NCBI GenBank assembly: GCA_944321875.1
Contig: CALUMX010000002.1
Location: 62,001-126,000, forward strand
DNA from: an uncultured Muribaculaceae bacterium
Lineage (GTDB): Bacteria > Bacteroidota > Bacteroidia > Bacteroidales > Muribaculaceae
Length of the DNA stretch: 64,000 bases
Direction of reading: 5' to 3'
Made by a program: the position numbers and the translations under genes
Notes under the pieces: generated by a model
What the model was told of the DNA's origin: nothing
Databases searched by the model: none
The model's input: only the letters and a program-made list of their open reading frames with translations
Shown: one piece after another, positions 47,868 to 57,046 of the stretch
Numbering within the stretch: the first letter of the stretch is position 1
How the letters are laid out: each line of letters begins with the position of its first letter

Positions 47868-50318
47868 CTATCGTTGCACGCCCTGACCGCCTTGCTGCTG
47901 CGGAACGGAAGACTGCTCCGCCTGCTTGAGGTCGTCGTTGTTGATTGTGCGCTGTGTACGCTTCACCGACGTGTTGAGATTACCAAGCCTGAATGATAAC
48001 GACACACCGGCGTTCCATGCCCTCACGTTAGTGAGCGTGCGGTAACGGAATCGATCTGTCTCGATAGATGTCTCGTAGGACAGTCGCGTCGGGTAGACAT
48101 TGTTGGCAAAGAGCGAGAGATTCAAGCGGTCGTCCTTGAGAAACGAGCAGCTGAAAGAGATGCCATAGAAATAGTAGGACATGGATTTGCCCTGCAGCGT
48201 CACGTCACCGCTACCACCGCCTCCGTAACCCATGAGACGCATCCGCTTGCCCAACCCCTGCTCGACAGAGCCATAGCCGGAAAGCGAGAATCCGCTGTTT
48301 GACGCATCCACACGACGGCTTCTCAAATCGGAATAAGCCGGCATAAGGCTCAGCATCAGCTTCGTCCGAGCCAACGGCATCCATTGTCCCCAGAGAGAGA
48401 GGTCGACTCGCGAGGAACGGAGGACGTTGCCGTAGGTCGTGTGCTGCACGCCGTCCTGCAAAAAGGCATAATCCGAAATACCATTGTCCGTAAAGCTGTA
48501 ATTCAGACTCGCATTACCGCTCAACCGCGCACCGAAACTGCTGAAATTGAACGATACGTTGTGCCACCGTTCCATGTCAAGATTCGGATTACCGTAGCTG
48601 ACATAAGAAGGGTCGGTCGATGAGCGGAACGGACTCAGGAAGGTGATTCCCGGACGGTTGATACGCATGAAATAGGACAGACGCATCATTTGGGTCACTC
48701 CCATGTTGTAGGAAAACGTCACCGAAGGAACCACGTCGTCGAAATTCGACGAGAAATTACTCGCCGGGTCATATTCATAATCAACCGAGGTCAGCGTATG
48801 CTCATAGCGCACACCTGCCTTTGCTCCCAGTTTGCCCAGACGGAGCGTGTAGTCGGCATACAGCGCAAAAATATCCTGCCGCTGCTCGTAAAAACTCGAT
48901 GACGGCAAATCAAACGTACCGTCAATAAATACGTGGCTGTCGTTGGCATCGCGTCGTGCGATGTACTTCGCTCCCGTGTCGAAAAGATGCTTTTCAGAGA
49001 ACGGATTCACGTAATCAACCTGCACGGTATGCTCCGTGTGGCGGCGGTCGTCTTCCTGACGGCGCGTAGGAAGGTCGAACGGCACGTCGCGAATGTCGCT
49101 GTAAGTCTGGTCGGCATCGTTATCGGTCGGCGAAGCCGTAAAGCGGTAGGATGTCGTCAGGAACTCGCCCTTGCGGCGAAATGAATGCTGGTAGTCAAAT
49201 GCCAGCGAGCCGTTGAGCGAGGCAGTGCGGCTGTTCTGCGTCATTGAATATCCGAAAGGAGCCAACTGTCCTGTGCGTGCCGTCGTGCCCGCATTCAGCG
49301 ACGTGTAGTCGTTGGCCATGAGCGTTCCGGCAAGCGTCAGCAGATTGAGAGAATCCGGCTCGTAGCTCGACTGAAGCGAGGCATAATGATAATCGCCGTT
49401 CACATCGCCCTCGGTCTGCGACAACAGCCGGCTCAACTCGAGCCCCGCCTCATCAAGGTCGACACGTTCCGTCTCGACGCGCATGCTGTTCTGACGGAAA
49501 CGGCCATAGCTGTAATGAGCCGTAGTCGTGAACTTACCCAACTGATAAGTACCATAAGCACTACCGCCGATATTGTTGTTGCTACCGTAGGCCGAAAGGG
49601 AAAGATTGTAGCCCTGCACCTTCACATCCTGCAACACGATATTCAGAATGCCCCCTACTCCCTCTGCATCGTATTTGGCTCCGGGGTCGGTAATAACCTC
49701 AATCGACTTGACAGCACTTGCCGGGAGGTTACGCAACACCTCCTTCGGATTGCCCGACATCATCGGATTAGGCTTGCCGTTGACCAATACCTTAAAATTG
49801 GACGAGCCTTTCACCTGAATGTTGTCCTGACCGTCGACCGACACCATCGGCACACGCCGCAACATGTCGAGCGTCGTTTTCGTCGCCGACTCGCTGTCGT
49901 CGGCCACGCTGTAGGAAAGGCGGTCAATCTCAGCCGTCACAAGCGGTTTCTGCGCCAGCACTTCCACTTCCTGAAGCTCTACACTTCCCGAAAGGCGCAC
50001 CACACCGAGCCGGGCCACCGGCTGCGCTTCGCTAACCGTGAATTGCCGCGAGAACGGCCGTTTTCCGGTCGCCGTAACTGTCAGCTGATAATCGCCCGCT
50101 TTCGGCAACTGAGCCTCAACGCGTCCGTCTGCATCGGAAAGCACCATGACGGCCGCCTGCTTGGTGGGCGGATAGAAATCAACACGGACCGTGGCAAACG
50201 GTTCTCCCTCACCCGTCAGCGAGTCACGCAACTCGCACTCCACTTTCCACTCACTGCCATGGGCCGCAAAGACACAGACAGTTGTCAAAAAGAACATTAC
50301 AAAACGTAATTGTCGCAT
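47868..50318 (-). CDS. outer-membrane beta-barrel family receptor with carboxypeptidase-like N-domain
   Basis: From the Met at 50318 the protein has 816 residues: signal peptide (MRQLRFVMFFLTTVCVFAAHG), a carboxypeptidase-regulatory-like Ig fold (about 25-105), a TonB plug-like region with T-T-L-D-M-L-R-R-V-P-M-V-S-V-D-G and S-I-E-V-I-T-D-P-G-A-K-Y-D-A-E-G-V-G-G-I-L-N-I, then a large barrel (outer-membrane barrel family PF14905 type). It is the last gene of the ABC/GntR operon. Its substrate is unknown; the pairing suggests that a common molecule, perhaps a peptide antibiotic or lipid, is exported or taken up. Confidence 0.85.
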   Translation of the reverse strand: MRQLRFVMFFLTTVCVFAAHGSEWKVECELRDSLTGEGEPFATVRVDFYPPTKQAAVMVLSDADGRVEAQLPKAGDYQLTVTATGKRPFSRQFTVSEAQPVARLGVVRLSGSVELQEVEVLAQKPLVTAEIDRLSYSVADDSESATKTTLDMLRRVPMVSVDGQDNIQVKGSSNFKVLVNGKPNPMMSGNPKEVLRNLPASAVKSIEVITDPGAKYDAEGVGGILNIVLQDVKVQGYNLSLSAYGSNNNIGGSAYGTYQLGKFTTTAHYSYGRFRQNSMRVETERVDLDEAGLELSRLLSQTEGDVNGDYHYASLQSSYEPDSLNLLTLAGTLMANDYTSLNAGTTARTGQLAPFGYSMTQNSRTASLNGSLAFDYQHSFRRKGEFLTTSYRFTASPTDNDADQTYSDIRDVPFDLPTRRQEDDRRHTEHTVQVDYVNPFSEKHLFDTGAKYIARRDANDSHVFIDGTFDLPSSSFYEQRQDIFALYADYTLRLGKLGAKAGVRYEHTLTSVDYEYDPASNFSSNFDDVVPSVTFSYNMGVTQMMRLSYFMRINRPGITFLSPFRSSTDPSYVSYGNPNLDMERWHNVSFNFSSFGARLSGNASLNYSFTDNGISDYAFLQDGVQHTTYGNVLRSSRVDLSLWGQWMPLARTKLMLSLMPAYSDLRSRRVDASNSGFSLSGYGSVEQGLGKRMRLMGYGGGGSGDVTLQGKSMSYYFYGISFSCSFLKDDRLNLSLFANNVYPTRLSYETSIETDRFRYRTLTNVRAWNAGVSLSFRLGNLNTSVKRTQRTINNDDLKQAEQSSVPQQQGGQGVQR

Positions 50319-50350
50319 TATCTGATAATTTTTGAAATTTATCGTACTTT

Positions 50351-50713
50351 TCACTCTGAGCAATAATTCTCATAAAGCCGCGCTATTTCCTCCATCGAAA
50401 TGCCAAGCAGACGCATCAAGCGGAACAGCTCCGGCAAGTCGTCGCGCAGGAACACTTCCTTACGCAACGCCTGTATCCGCGCCTTCGCCTCAGTCTGCAC
50501 GAAATAGCCGATGCCCCGACGGTTGAAAATGATGTCCTGACTTTGCAGGTAATCATAGGAGCGCACCATTGTGTTGGCATTCACCTCCACCTCTGCGGCA
50601 TACTCCCGTACAGAAGGAATACGGGCCTCCTCCGCATAACGGTCCTGCAATATCTCATCCATGATACGGTCGGCTATCTGCAGATAAATCGGTTTACTTT
50701 CCTTGAACTTCAT
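50351..50713 (-). CDS. GntR-family (YtrA-like) transcriptional regulator
   Basis: The Met at 50713 gives 120 residues with an N-terminal winged helix (I-Y-L-Q-I-A-D-R-I-M-D-E-I-L, R-I-P-S-V-R-E-Y-A-A-E-V-E-V-N-A-N-T-M-V-R-S-Y-D-Y-L) and a short C-terminal tail without an effector domain, as in the YtrA subfamily. It overlaps the permease gene by 4 nt. The family usually represses its own ABC transporter operon, and the palindrome at 52420-52443 is the likely operator. Confidence 0.9.
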   Translation of the reverse strand: MKFKESKPIYLQIADRIMDEILQDRYAEEARIPSVREYAAEVEVNANTMVRSYDYLQSQDIIFNRRGIGYFVQTEAKARIQALRKEVFLRDDLPELFRLMRLLGISMEEIARLYENYCSE

Positions 50714-51552
50714 AATTTCCACAACCTCCTTTTCGTTACTTGCGTACGGCTGAATAGGCGAAAGCTCAACCACCAGTTAAACACAATCAGCAGAACCGCT
50801 ACCGTCAACGATACGGACATACTTTCCAAGAAACTAAAATGGAAAGATGTCGCAGTTCCGAAATGACCAAGAATTGCAATCAAACCGGACATACCCAGAA
50901 TATTGGCAAGAATAAAGAGGCCGCAAGTTTTGATAAACGGTTGCTTACGGAAATAGTTACCACCCAGAATCAGCAATGAATGAAGCCATACCGCCCAGGC
51001 AAAACTGTTAATGACAAACAGCAACGGCTCTGTATCCGTAATGGCATACCTCATTTGTTCAAATTGGAATAAGCCACTGAAATAATCGTCAATCGTCAAC
51101 TGATAGAACAAATCAGACAGTTCGAAGAAGCCCATAATCAGGAAACGGCACAAATCGGTTACAAATACGGCCACCAGCATCAGCAACGGATAGAAGAGCA
51201 TCACCATAATCGCCCGGCTGACAAATTTTTCAAGCAGCGTAGCCGGCAGCATCATGTAGGAAATCCGCTGCTCCTTCGTGCGGTTCGGTTCCATTATCTC
51301 GCTTGCCATGATGCCCATATACAATAAAAGTACTATCGTATACCCTCCGTAAATATTGCTCATATAGCCGTTAAACTGTACTAACTCTCCTCTTGAAAGA
51401 TAGTCCCCGCTCGCGCTGTACAAGAAAACGTAAGTCATGGACATCAAGCCGCAAAATACTCCCAAGAATGCGCTCAAATGCTTCTTCCTGTTGCCTATAA
51501 TATCACGCTTGAGCAACAGCATCAGTCTATTGAAATTAAATTTATTGTTCAT
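50710..51552 (-). CDS. ABC transporter permease subunit
   Basis: This 280-residue protein has about six membrane segments and follows the ATPase gene after 2 nt. The sequence L-K-R-D-I-I-G-N-R-K-K-H at the start and an L-Y-M-G-I-M-A-S-E-I motif are typical of ABC-2-type permeases in Bacteroidetes YtrA operons. Substrate not known. Its stop codon overlaps the GntR start by 4 nt. Confidence 0.8.
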   Translation of the reverse strand: MNNKFNFNRLMLLLKRDIIGNRKKHLSAFLGVFCGLMSMTYVFLYSASGDYLSRGELVQFNGYMSNIYGGYTIVLLLYMGIMASEIMEPNRTKEQRISYMMLPATLLEKFVSRAIMVMLFYPLLMLVAVFVTDLCRFLIMGFFELSDLFYQLTIDDYFSGLFQFEQMRYAITDTEPLLFVINSFAWAVWLHSLLILGGNYFRKQPFIKTCGLFILANILGMSGLIAILGHFGTATSFHFSFLESMSVSLTVAVLLIVFNWWLSFRLFSRTQVTKRRLWKL

Positions 51553-51554
51553 GG

Positions 51555-52406
51555 CTAATCCTCCTGTTTTAAAATGGTTTGAAATTTATCACGTTCTGCC
51601 AGTACGGCATTGAAAAGCAATTCCAGATTCAACGGACTCTCCTCTCCGCTACGGTTCAAGGAAATCACGCTGTTGCCGTAAACCGACGGCTGCACGAACA
51701 GCGCGTCATCCACCGGCTCGTTCATGCTCTGCTCTGAAAAATAGAGTTTGTCAAGAATGGCATTGACCGAATGGTCGAGCAGCACGTTGTTGCCGTCAAT
51801 CATAATCAGATGCTCCAGCATCTTGTCGATGTCGCGTACCTGATGGGTGGAAATGATGATGGATTTCTCGTCCGACATGCCGGAAGCAATCACTTTACGG
51901 AACTGGCTTTTGGAAGGGATGTCAAGACCGTTGGTCGGCTCATCCATCAACAGCAGAGAAGTGTTGGCAGCCAATGCGAAAGAAATGAAAGCCTTCTTTT
52001 TCTGTCCCATCGACAACTCTCCCAACTTGACATCCGACGGAAGGTCGAAGTCGCGGAGACAGGCCTCCAGTTGCTCGTTGCTGAATTTCGGATAAAACGG
52101 TGCGTTCAAAGCCACATACTGCTTCAGGGAGATTTTCGGCAAGTAATATTCCTCCGGCACAATAAACATATCGGCGAGCGTCTGTGGCAGGCGCTTCCCC
52201 GTATCGACGCCCTTCATCAGCACCCGACCCTTATCCGGACGGAGCATGGCACAAATCAGATAGAGCAACGTCGACTTGCCCGTGCCGTTCTTGCCCAAAA
52301 GCCCCACCACCTGACCGGTAGGTATATCGAGCGAAAAATCCTCATAGACCCGGCTTTTTCTTTTATAACCGAATGTCAGGTTCTCAATTCTCACCATTGG
52401 TTCCAT
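51555..52406 (-). CDS. ABC transporter ATP-binding protein
   Basis: This 283-residue ATPase has Walker A G-L-L-G-K-N-G-T-G-K-S-T, signature L-S-M-G-Q-K-K-K-A, Walker B L-L-L-M-D-E-P-T-N-G-L-D and an H-loop in I-I-S-T-H-Q. It is the first gene of the operon with the permease, GntR regulator and outer-membrane barrel. The short C-terminal extension after residue 215 is of unknown role. It probably exports or flips a small molecule. Confidence 0.93.
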   Translation of the reverse strand: MEPMVRIENLTFGYKRKSRVYEDFSLDIPTGQVVGLLGKNGTGKSTLLYLICAMLRPDKGRVLMKGVDTGKRLPQTLADMFIVPEEYYLPKISLKQYVALNAPFYPKFSNEQLEACLRDFDLPSDVKLGELSMGQKKKAFISFALAANTSLLLMDEPTNGLDIPSKSQFRKVIASGMSDEKSIIISTHQVRDIDKMLEHLIMIDGNNVLLDHSVNAILDKLYFSEQSMNEPVDDALFVQPSVYGNSVISLNRSGEESPLNLELLFNAVLAERDKFQTILKQED

Positions 52407-52419
52407 AATATATTGTTTT

Positions 52420-52443
52420 AGTGTATTAGTTGATTAGTACACT
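52420..52443. promoter_or_regulatory. YtrA-type operator palindrome
   Basis: AGTGTA-N12-TACACT forms a 24-nt interrupted palindrome covering the predicted transcription start of the ABC/GntR operon, immediately downstream of its -7 box. The two inner TTAG repeats add to the symmetry. Such sites are bound by GntR proteins of the YtrA type, so autorepression is likely. Confidence 0.75.
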
Positions 52444-52444
52444 G

Positions 52445-52475
52445 CAAATGTAGTAACAATTTTCTTACAAACAAA
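52445..52475 (-). promoter_or_regulatory. promoter of the ABC/GntR/outer-membrane operon
   Basis: TTTG (52472-52475), 19 nt, TACATTTG (52445-52452) on the minus strand, with the operator abutting the -7 box. Confidence 0.78.
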
Positions 52476-52501
52476 TTTTTCCATGATTTTTTTGCAAAAT
52501 A

Positions 52502-52546
52502 AAAAGAGAGCCTGTTCCAACACATGGCTGAAACAGACTCTCTTTT
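52502..52546. terminator. bidirectional terminator after htpG
   Basis: An AAAAGAGAG(C)CTGTT stem with complementary A/T flanks forms a hairpin just after the htpG stop. It has T-tracts on the minus-strand side and A-tracts on the other, so it works for both directions. Confidence 0.8.
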
Positions 52547-52567
52547 ACCAATTTATGAATACAAATT

Positions 52568-54604
52568 CTACTTCAACAAGTCAATTGAACGCTTCAAGAA
52601 GCTGTCCAAAGCCTCGCCTTTCAGCAAGTTATTGCCAAGAAGTGCGATATCAATCATCTGACGCACAAGCGGATTGGTCTGAGCGTATGCCTTAATGGCC
52701 TCGTTTTCCTCCTTACGCAATGCCTCTGCCTGCGATTCGTTGTTGGCAAGGATTTCCTTTTCAGCGTCGGTAGCATCTTTCTTCTCGCGCAATGCCTCGC
52801 TGGTCTTTGTCAAGTCGGCAATCTTCGCCTCCAACGGACTTACCTTCTCGGCCAACGCTGCCTTCGACTCTTCCATAACGCGTTTTACGAGCGGATGCTC
52901 CGTGTTAAGGATCAAGCTGTAAGTATCAGGCAACTCACCGTAGAAACTCATACCGCGCTGCATGGCTGCCATTTCCTTCATCCGTCGCATGTACTCGCTC
53001 TGGGTAATCATGACAGGGCTGCTTTCTGCGGAAAGAGCCTCAAACGTTACCAGGAATTCCGTCTTCTCGATGGCCGGAATCTGCGAGCGGAACAATTCAG
53101 TGAAGACGCTGCGGTCTTCGGCCGACAGTTCAGCCGACTTTCTGTCAGCCTTGACAATTAGGTTTTCAAGAATGTCACTGTCTACGCGGACAAAACGTGC
53201 CTTCTCCAATTTCTGCTCGAGCATGCCCACAAAGTGGCTGCCAAGTTGGTCGTCAATCAGCAGCACGTCGTAACCCTTGTCGGTCGCATTCTTGATGTAG
53301 CTGTACTGTGCTGTCTTATCAGTTGCATACAGATATACCAGATAACCGTCCTTGTCAGTCTGCTCGCCCTTGATAAGCTCCTTGTATTCGTCAAGCGTGA
53401 ACTTCTTGTCGTCAGTATTGGCAAGAAGAGCGAACTTCATGGCTGCCTCGGCAAACTTTTCATCGGTCAGCATACCGTATTCGATGAATATCTTGATGTC
53501 GTTCCACTTCTCCTCAAACTCCTGACGGCGGTTCTTGAAAATGTTCTCCAGCTGTGAAGCCACCTTCTTCGTAATGTAGGAAGAAATTTTCTTCACGTTG
53601 GCATCGCTCTGGAGATAGGAACGTGATACGTTCAACGGAATGTCCGGCGAGTCAATGACACCACGCATGAGCATCATGAAGTCAGGCACCACGCCTTCTA
53701 CGGAATCCGTCACAAACACCTGGTTGCAATAAAGCTGGATGCGGTCCTTCTGCACGTCGATGTTTGATTTCAGCTTCGGGAAATAAAGGATACCCGTCAG
53801 CGTGAACGGATAGTCAACATTCAGGTGAATCCAGAACAACGGGTCTTCCTCGCCCGGATAAAGCTCGTGGTAGAACTTCAGGTAGTCCTCATCCTTCAGC
53901 TCCGACGGCTGCACCGTCCAGGCCGGCTTCGTGTTGTTGATGACGTTGTCTTCCTCCGTATCTACCCACTTGCCGTCCTTCCATTCCTGTTTCTTGCCAA
54001 ACACGATAGGCACAGGGAGGAACTTGCAGTACTTCTTCAGCAATGCCTCGATTTTATCCTTCTCGAGGAACTCCTTGCAGTCATCATCAATATAAAGCAC
54101 AATGTCCGTACCGCGCTCAGCCTTCTCGATTTCATTCAACTCGAACTCCGGCGAACCGTCGCAAGTCCAACTGATGGCCTTCGCGTCCTCCTTATAGGAT
54201 TTCGTGCGGATTTCCACCTTCTTCGAAACCATGAAAGCAGAATAAAATCCGAGACCGAAGTGACCGATGATGGCATTCGCGCTATCCTTATACTTGGCGA
54301 GGAATTCCTCCGCGCCTGAGAAAGCAATCTGGTTGATATATTTGTCGACGTCCTCAGCCGTCATACCGATACCGCTATCGCTCACGGTCAGCGTGCCGTT
54401 CTCCTTGTCGATAGCCACACGCACTTTCAGCTCACCCAGTTCTCCCTTGTATTCACCGCAGGAAGATAGTGTTTTCAGTTTCTGAGTCGCATCGATGGCA
54501 TTTGACACAATCTCACGAAGAAAAATATCGTGGTCGCTATATAAGAACTTCTTGATAACCGGAAATATATTCTCCGTAGTTACTCCAATTTTTCCTTTTT
54601 GCAT
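52568..54604 (-). CDS. htpG: molecular chaperone HtpG (Hsp90)
   Basis: This 678-residue Hsp90 has the GHKL ATPase N-domain (R-E-I-V-S-N-A-I-D-A, D-S-G-I-G-M-T, G-H-F-G-L-G-F-Y-S-A-F-M), the middle domain with L-N-V-S-R-S-Y-L-Q and a C-terminal dimer domain. It is longer than E. coli HtpG (624) and has a Lys/Glu-rich stretch near residue 600. It assists folding of selected clients under stress. Monocistronic, with its own terminator. Confidence 0.96.
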   Translation of the reverse strand: MQKGKIGVTTENIFPVIKKFLYSDHDIFLREIVSNAIDATQKLKTLSSCGEYKGELGELKVRVAIDKENGTLTVSDSGIGMTAEDVDKYINQIAFSGAEEFLAKYKDSANAIIGHFGLGFYSAFMVSKKVEIRTKSYKEDAKAISWTCDGSPEFELNEIEKAERGTDIVLYIDDDCKEFLEKDKIEALLKKYCKFLPVPIVFGKKQEWKDGKWVDTEEDNVINNTKPAWTVQPSELKDEDYLKFYHELYPGEEDPLFWIHLNVDYPFTLTGILYFPKLKSNIDVQKDRIQLYCNQVFVTDSVEGVVPDFMMLMRGVIDSPDIPLNVSRSYLQSDANVKKISSYITKKVASQLENIFKNRRQEFEEKWNDIKIFIEYGMLTDEKFAEAAMKFALLANTDDKKFTLDEYKELIKGEQTDKDGYLVYLYATDKTAQYSYIKNATDKGYDVLLIDDQLGSHFVGMLEQKLEKARFVRVDSDILENLIVKADRKSAELSAEDRSVFTELFRSQIPAIEKTEFLVTFEALSAESSPVMITQSEYMRRMKEMAAMQRGMSFYGELPDTYSLILNTEHPLVKRVMEESKAALAEKVSPLEAKIADLTKTSEALREKKDATDAEKEILANNESQAEALRKEENEAIKAYAQTNPLVRQMIDIALLGNNLLKGEALDSFLKRSIDLLK

Positions 54605-54648
54605 AATATCGAGTGTTTTGTTATTTTCTGCCTATCCACTAAACAAAA

Positions 54649-54680
54649 AAAATGCCATACCGCAAAAGGTATGACATTTT
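54649..54680 (-). terminator. intrinsic terminator after clpC
   Basis: An AAAATG(T)CATACC stem around a 6-nt loop is followed on the minus strand by T8. It separates clpC from htpG. The position fits the clpC stop at 54711. Confidence 0.88.
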
Positions 54681-54710
54681 AACTGATTTAGCTGACGTTT
54701 TTGTCAGTTT

Positions 54711-56852
54711 TTAGTCTTTTAGGATATTGCATGTCAAACGGTCATCCCCCTCTCGGTGGTCAACCTCGATGGTATTGCCATCCTCTACCTCGGCACGCAG
54801 AATCATCTCTGCCAGGTCGTCCTCCAGATACTTCTGGATGGCACGTTTCAGCGGACGTGCGCCGTACTGGCTGTCGAAGCCCTTGTCCACAAGGAAGGCC
54901 TTCGCCGCATCGGTCAGCACGAGCTTGAAGCCCAACTCATCGACGCGCTTGAAGAAGGAGCGCAACTCGATGTCGACAATCTTCGACAAAGCCTCCTTGT
55001 CAAGGTTGTTGAACATGACAATATCGTCAATACGGTTAAGGAATTCAGGAGCAAACGTGCGGTTCAGAGCCTTCTGAATAACGGCGTGAGAACGCTCGTC
55101 GACGCTGTCGCCCGTATCGAAGCCGATACCCGTTCCGAAATCCTTGAGCTGACGCGTTCCGATATTGGATGTCATGATGATAATCGTATTCTTAAAGTCA
55201 ACCGAACGGCCGAAACTGTCAGTCAGACGGCCTTCATCCATCACCTGCAACAGCATGTTGTAGACGTCGGCATGCGCTTTCTCTATCTCGTCAAGAAGCA
55301 CAATCGAGTACGGACGGCGGCGCACTTTCTCCGTCAGCTGTCCGCCTTCCTCATAGCCCACATATCCCGGAGGCGCACCCGTCAGTCGCGACACCGTAAA
55401 CTTCTCCATAAACTCGCTCATATCGATGCGAATCAGCGCATCTTTCGAATCAAACAGAAACTCCGCCAACTTCTTGGCCAGATGCGTCTTACCCACGCCC
55501 GTAGGACCTAAGAAAAGGAAGGTGCCAATCGGACGGTTCGGGTCCTTCAATCCGATACGGTTACGCTGGATAGACTTGGCAATTTTTGTAATGGCATCGT
55601 CCTGACCGATGATTTCTTTCTGCAAGTCGGCTGCCATGTGAAGCAGACGCGCGCTCTCCGACTTGGCAATGCGCTGCAACGGCACGCCGGTCATCATTGC
55701 CACCACCTCTGCAATCTTTTCCTCGTCGACCACCTGGCGGTTTTCACGCATCGACTGTTCCCAGTCGGCTTTCAGCTCTTCCAGCTTCACCTGCATGCCA
55801 GCCACCTCGTCACGAAGTTTGGCGGCCTCCTCAAAATTCTGATTCTGAGCAGCCTTCAGCTTCATGGTCGTTGTCTCGTCGATGCGACGCTCCATCTCCT
55901 CTATCTCTCTCGGCACCTGCACGTTGCCCACATGAACACGTGCGCCGGCCTCATCCAAAGCGTCAATAGCCTTGTCCGGGAAAGAACGGTCGCTGATGTA
56001 GCGTTGCGTCAGGCGTACGCAAGCCCGCAACGCTCCTTCCGTATAGGTCACACAATGGTGGTTCTCATAATTCTCCTTAATACGGTGAAGTATCTCGAGC
56101 GTCTCCTCCGGCGATGTCTGTTCCACAATAACCTTCTGGAAACGACGCTCAAGCGCACCGTCCTTCTCAATGTTCTTGCGGTACTCGTCGAGCGTTGTCG
56201 CTCCGATGCACTGTATCTCGCCGCGCGCCAACGCCGGCTTCAGCAGGTTGGCCGCATCCATAGAGCCTGACGTATTGCCCGCGCCCACGATATTGTGCAA
56301 CTCATCGATAAACAGAATGACATTCGGATTCTTCTGCACCTCATCGACAATCGCCTTGATACGTTCCTCAAACTGTCCGCGGAACTTCGTACCGGCCACA
56401 ACGGCCGCCATGTCGAGCGAAACCACCCGCTTGTCGAAAAGCAGACGTGACACCTGACGCTGCTTGATACGCAACGCCAGTCCCTCGACAATTGCCGACT
56501 TACCGACACCCGGCTCACCGATAAGCACCGGATTGTTCTTCTTGCGGCGACTGAGAATCTGAATCACACGCTCAATCTCCGCATTACGTCCCACCACAGG
56601 GTCCAGCTTTCCTTCCTCGGCGGCACGGGTAATGTCCTTACCGTACTTGTTCAGCACGGGAGTGTCGCCCACCGACGATTTGTCACGTCCGGCAGTGCCA
56701 TGCCCCGCCTGAGAGGCAGATTGCTTTTTGTTGTCCTCCGCCGGAAACCCTTCCTCGTCCTCAAACTCATCGTCGTTGAACGATTCCGCATAGAAGTTTC
56801 CGTCCTGCCCGGAAGCCATATATCTCAATAATTCCTTATAGTCTTTTTCCAT
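54711..56852 (-). CDS. clpC: ClpC-type AAA+ unfoldase lacking the N-terminal Clp_N domain
   Basis: The 713-residue ATPase begins with about 70 acidic, low-complexity residues and enters the first AAA+ module directly at D-P-V-V-G-R. Walker A boxes are G-E-P-G-V-G-K-S (about 109-116) and G-P-T-G-V-G-K-T. An M-domain coiled coil (about 330-390) with an [10 protein letters not shown] segment marks ClpC. The I-G-F loop (in G-T-G-I-G-F-D) is the ClpP-docking tripeptide. The usual double Clp_N repeat (about 140 residues) is absent, and a promoter sits immediately upstream, so it is not a cut-off frame. I infer a ClpP partner with altered substrate or adaptor choice. Confidence 0.85.
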   Translation of the reverse strand: MEKDYKELLRYMASGQDGNFYAESFNDDEFEDEEGFPAEDNKKQSASQAGHGTAGRDKSSVGDTPVLNKYGKDITRAAEEGKLDPVVGRNAEIERVIQILSRRKKNNPVLIGEPGVGKSAIVEGLALRIKQRQVSRLLFDKRVVSLDMAAVVAGTKFRGQFEERIKAIVDEVQKNPNVILFIDELHNIVGAGNTSGSMDAANLLKPALARGEIQCIGATTLDEYRKNIEKDGALERRFQKVIVEQTSPEETLEILHRIKENYENHHCVTYTEGALRACVRLTQRYISDRSFPDKAIDALDEAGARVHVGNVQVPREIEEMERRIDETTTMKLKAAQNQNFEEAAKLRDEVAGMQVKLEELKADWEQSMRENRQVVDEEKIAEVVAMMTGVPLQRIAKSESARLLHMAADLQKEIIGQDDAITKIAKSIQRNRIGLKDPNRPIGTFLFLGPTGVGKTHLAKKLAEFLFDSKDALIRIDMSEFMEKFTVSRLTGAPPGYVGYEEGGQLTEKVRRRPYSIVLLDEIEKAHADVYNMLLQVMDEGRLTDSFGRSVDFKNTIIIMTSNIGTRQLKDFGTGIGFDTGDSVDERSHAVIQKALNRTFAPEFLNRIDDIVMFNNLDKEALSKIVDIELRSFFKRVDELGFKLVLTDAAKAFLVDKGFDSQYGARPLKRAIQKYLEDDLAEMILRAEVEDGNTIEVDHREGDDRLTCNILKD

Positions 56853-56882
56853 AGAAAGTGTTGAATTTTTCCATAAAATCTA

Positions 56883-56915
56883 CAAAAATAGTGCCAATTA
56901 ACAAGATTGCGCAAA
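56883..56915 (-). promoter_or_regulatory. promoter of clpC
   Basis: TTTG (56912-56915), 21 nt, TATTTTTG (56883-56890) on the minus strand, 30 nt before the start codon. Confidence 0.7.
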
Positions 56916-56974
56916 AACTACATTTTTTAGCAAAAACAGTGCATCATAATTTATGTGAATTATAGGTTTTTTCG

Positions 56975-56982
56975 TATCTTTG
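56975..56982 (+). promoter_or_regulatory. -7 box of gyrA
   Basis: TATCTTTG fits TAnnTTTG. The leader of about 60 nt contains a CGCCGC-AGT-GCGGCG hairpin (57002-57016) ahead of the gyrA start. Confidence 0.7.
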
Positions 56983-57046
56983 CCTGACTTATGAGACATC
57001 GCGCCGCAGTGCGGCGATGATATTTAACAATCTATTAAAAAAACTT

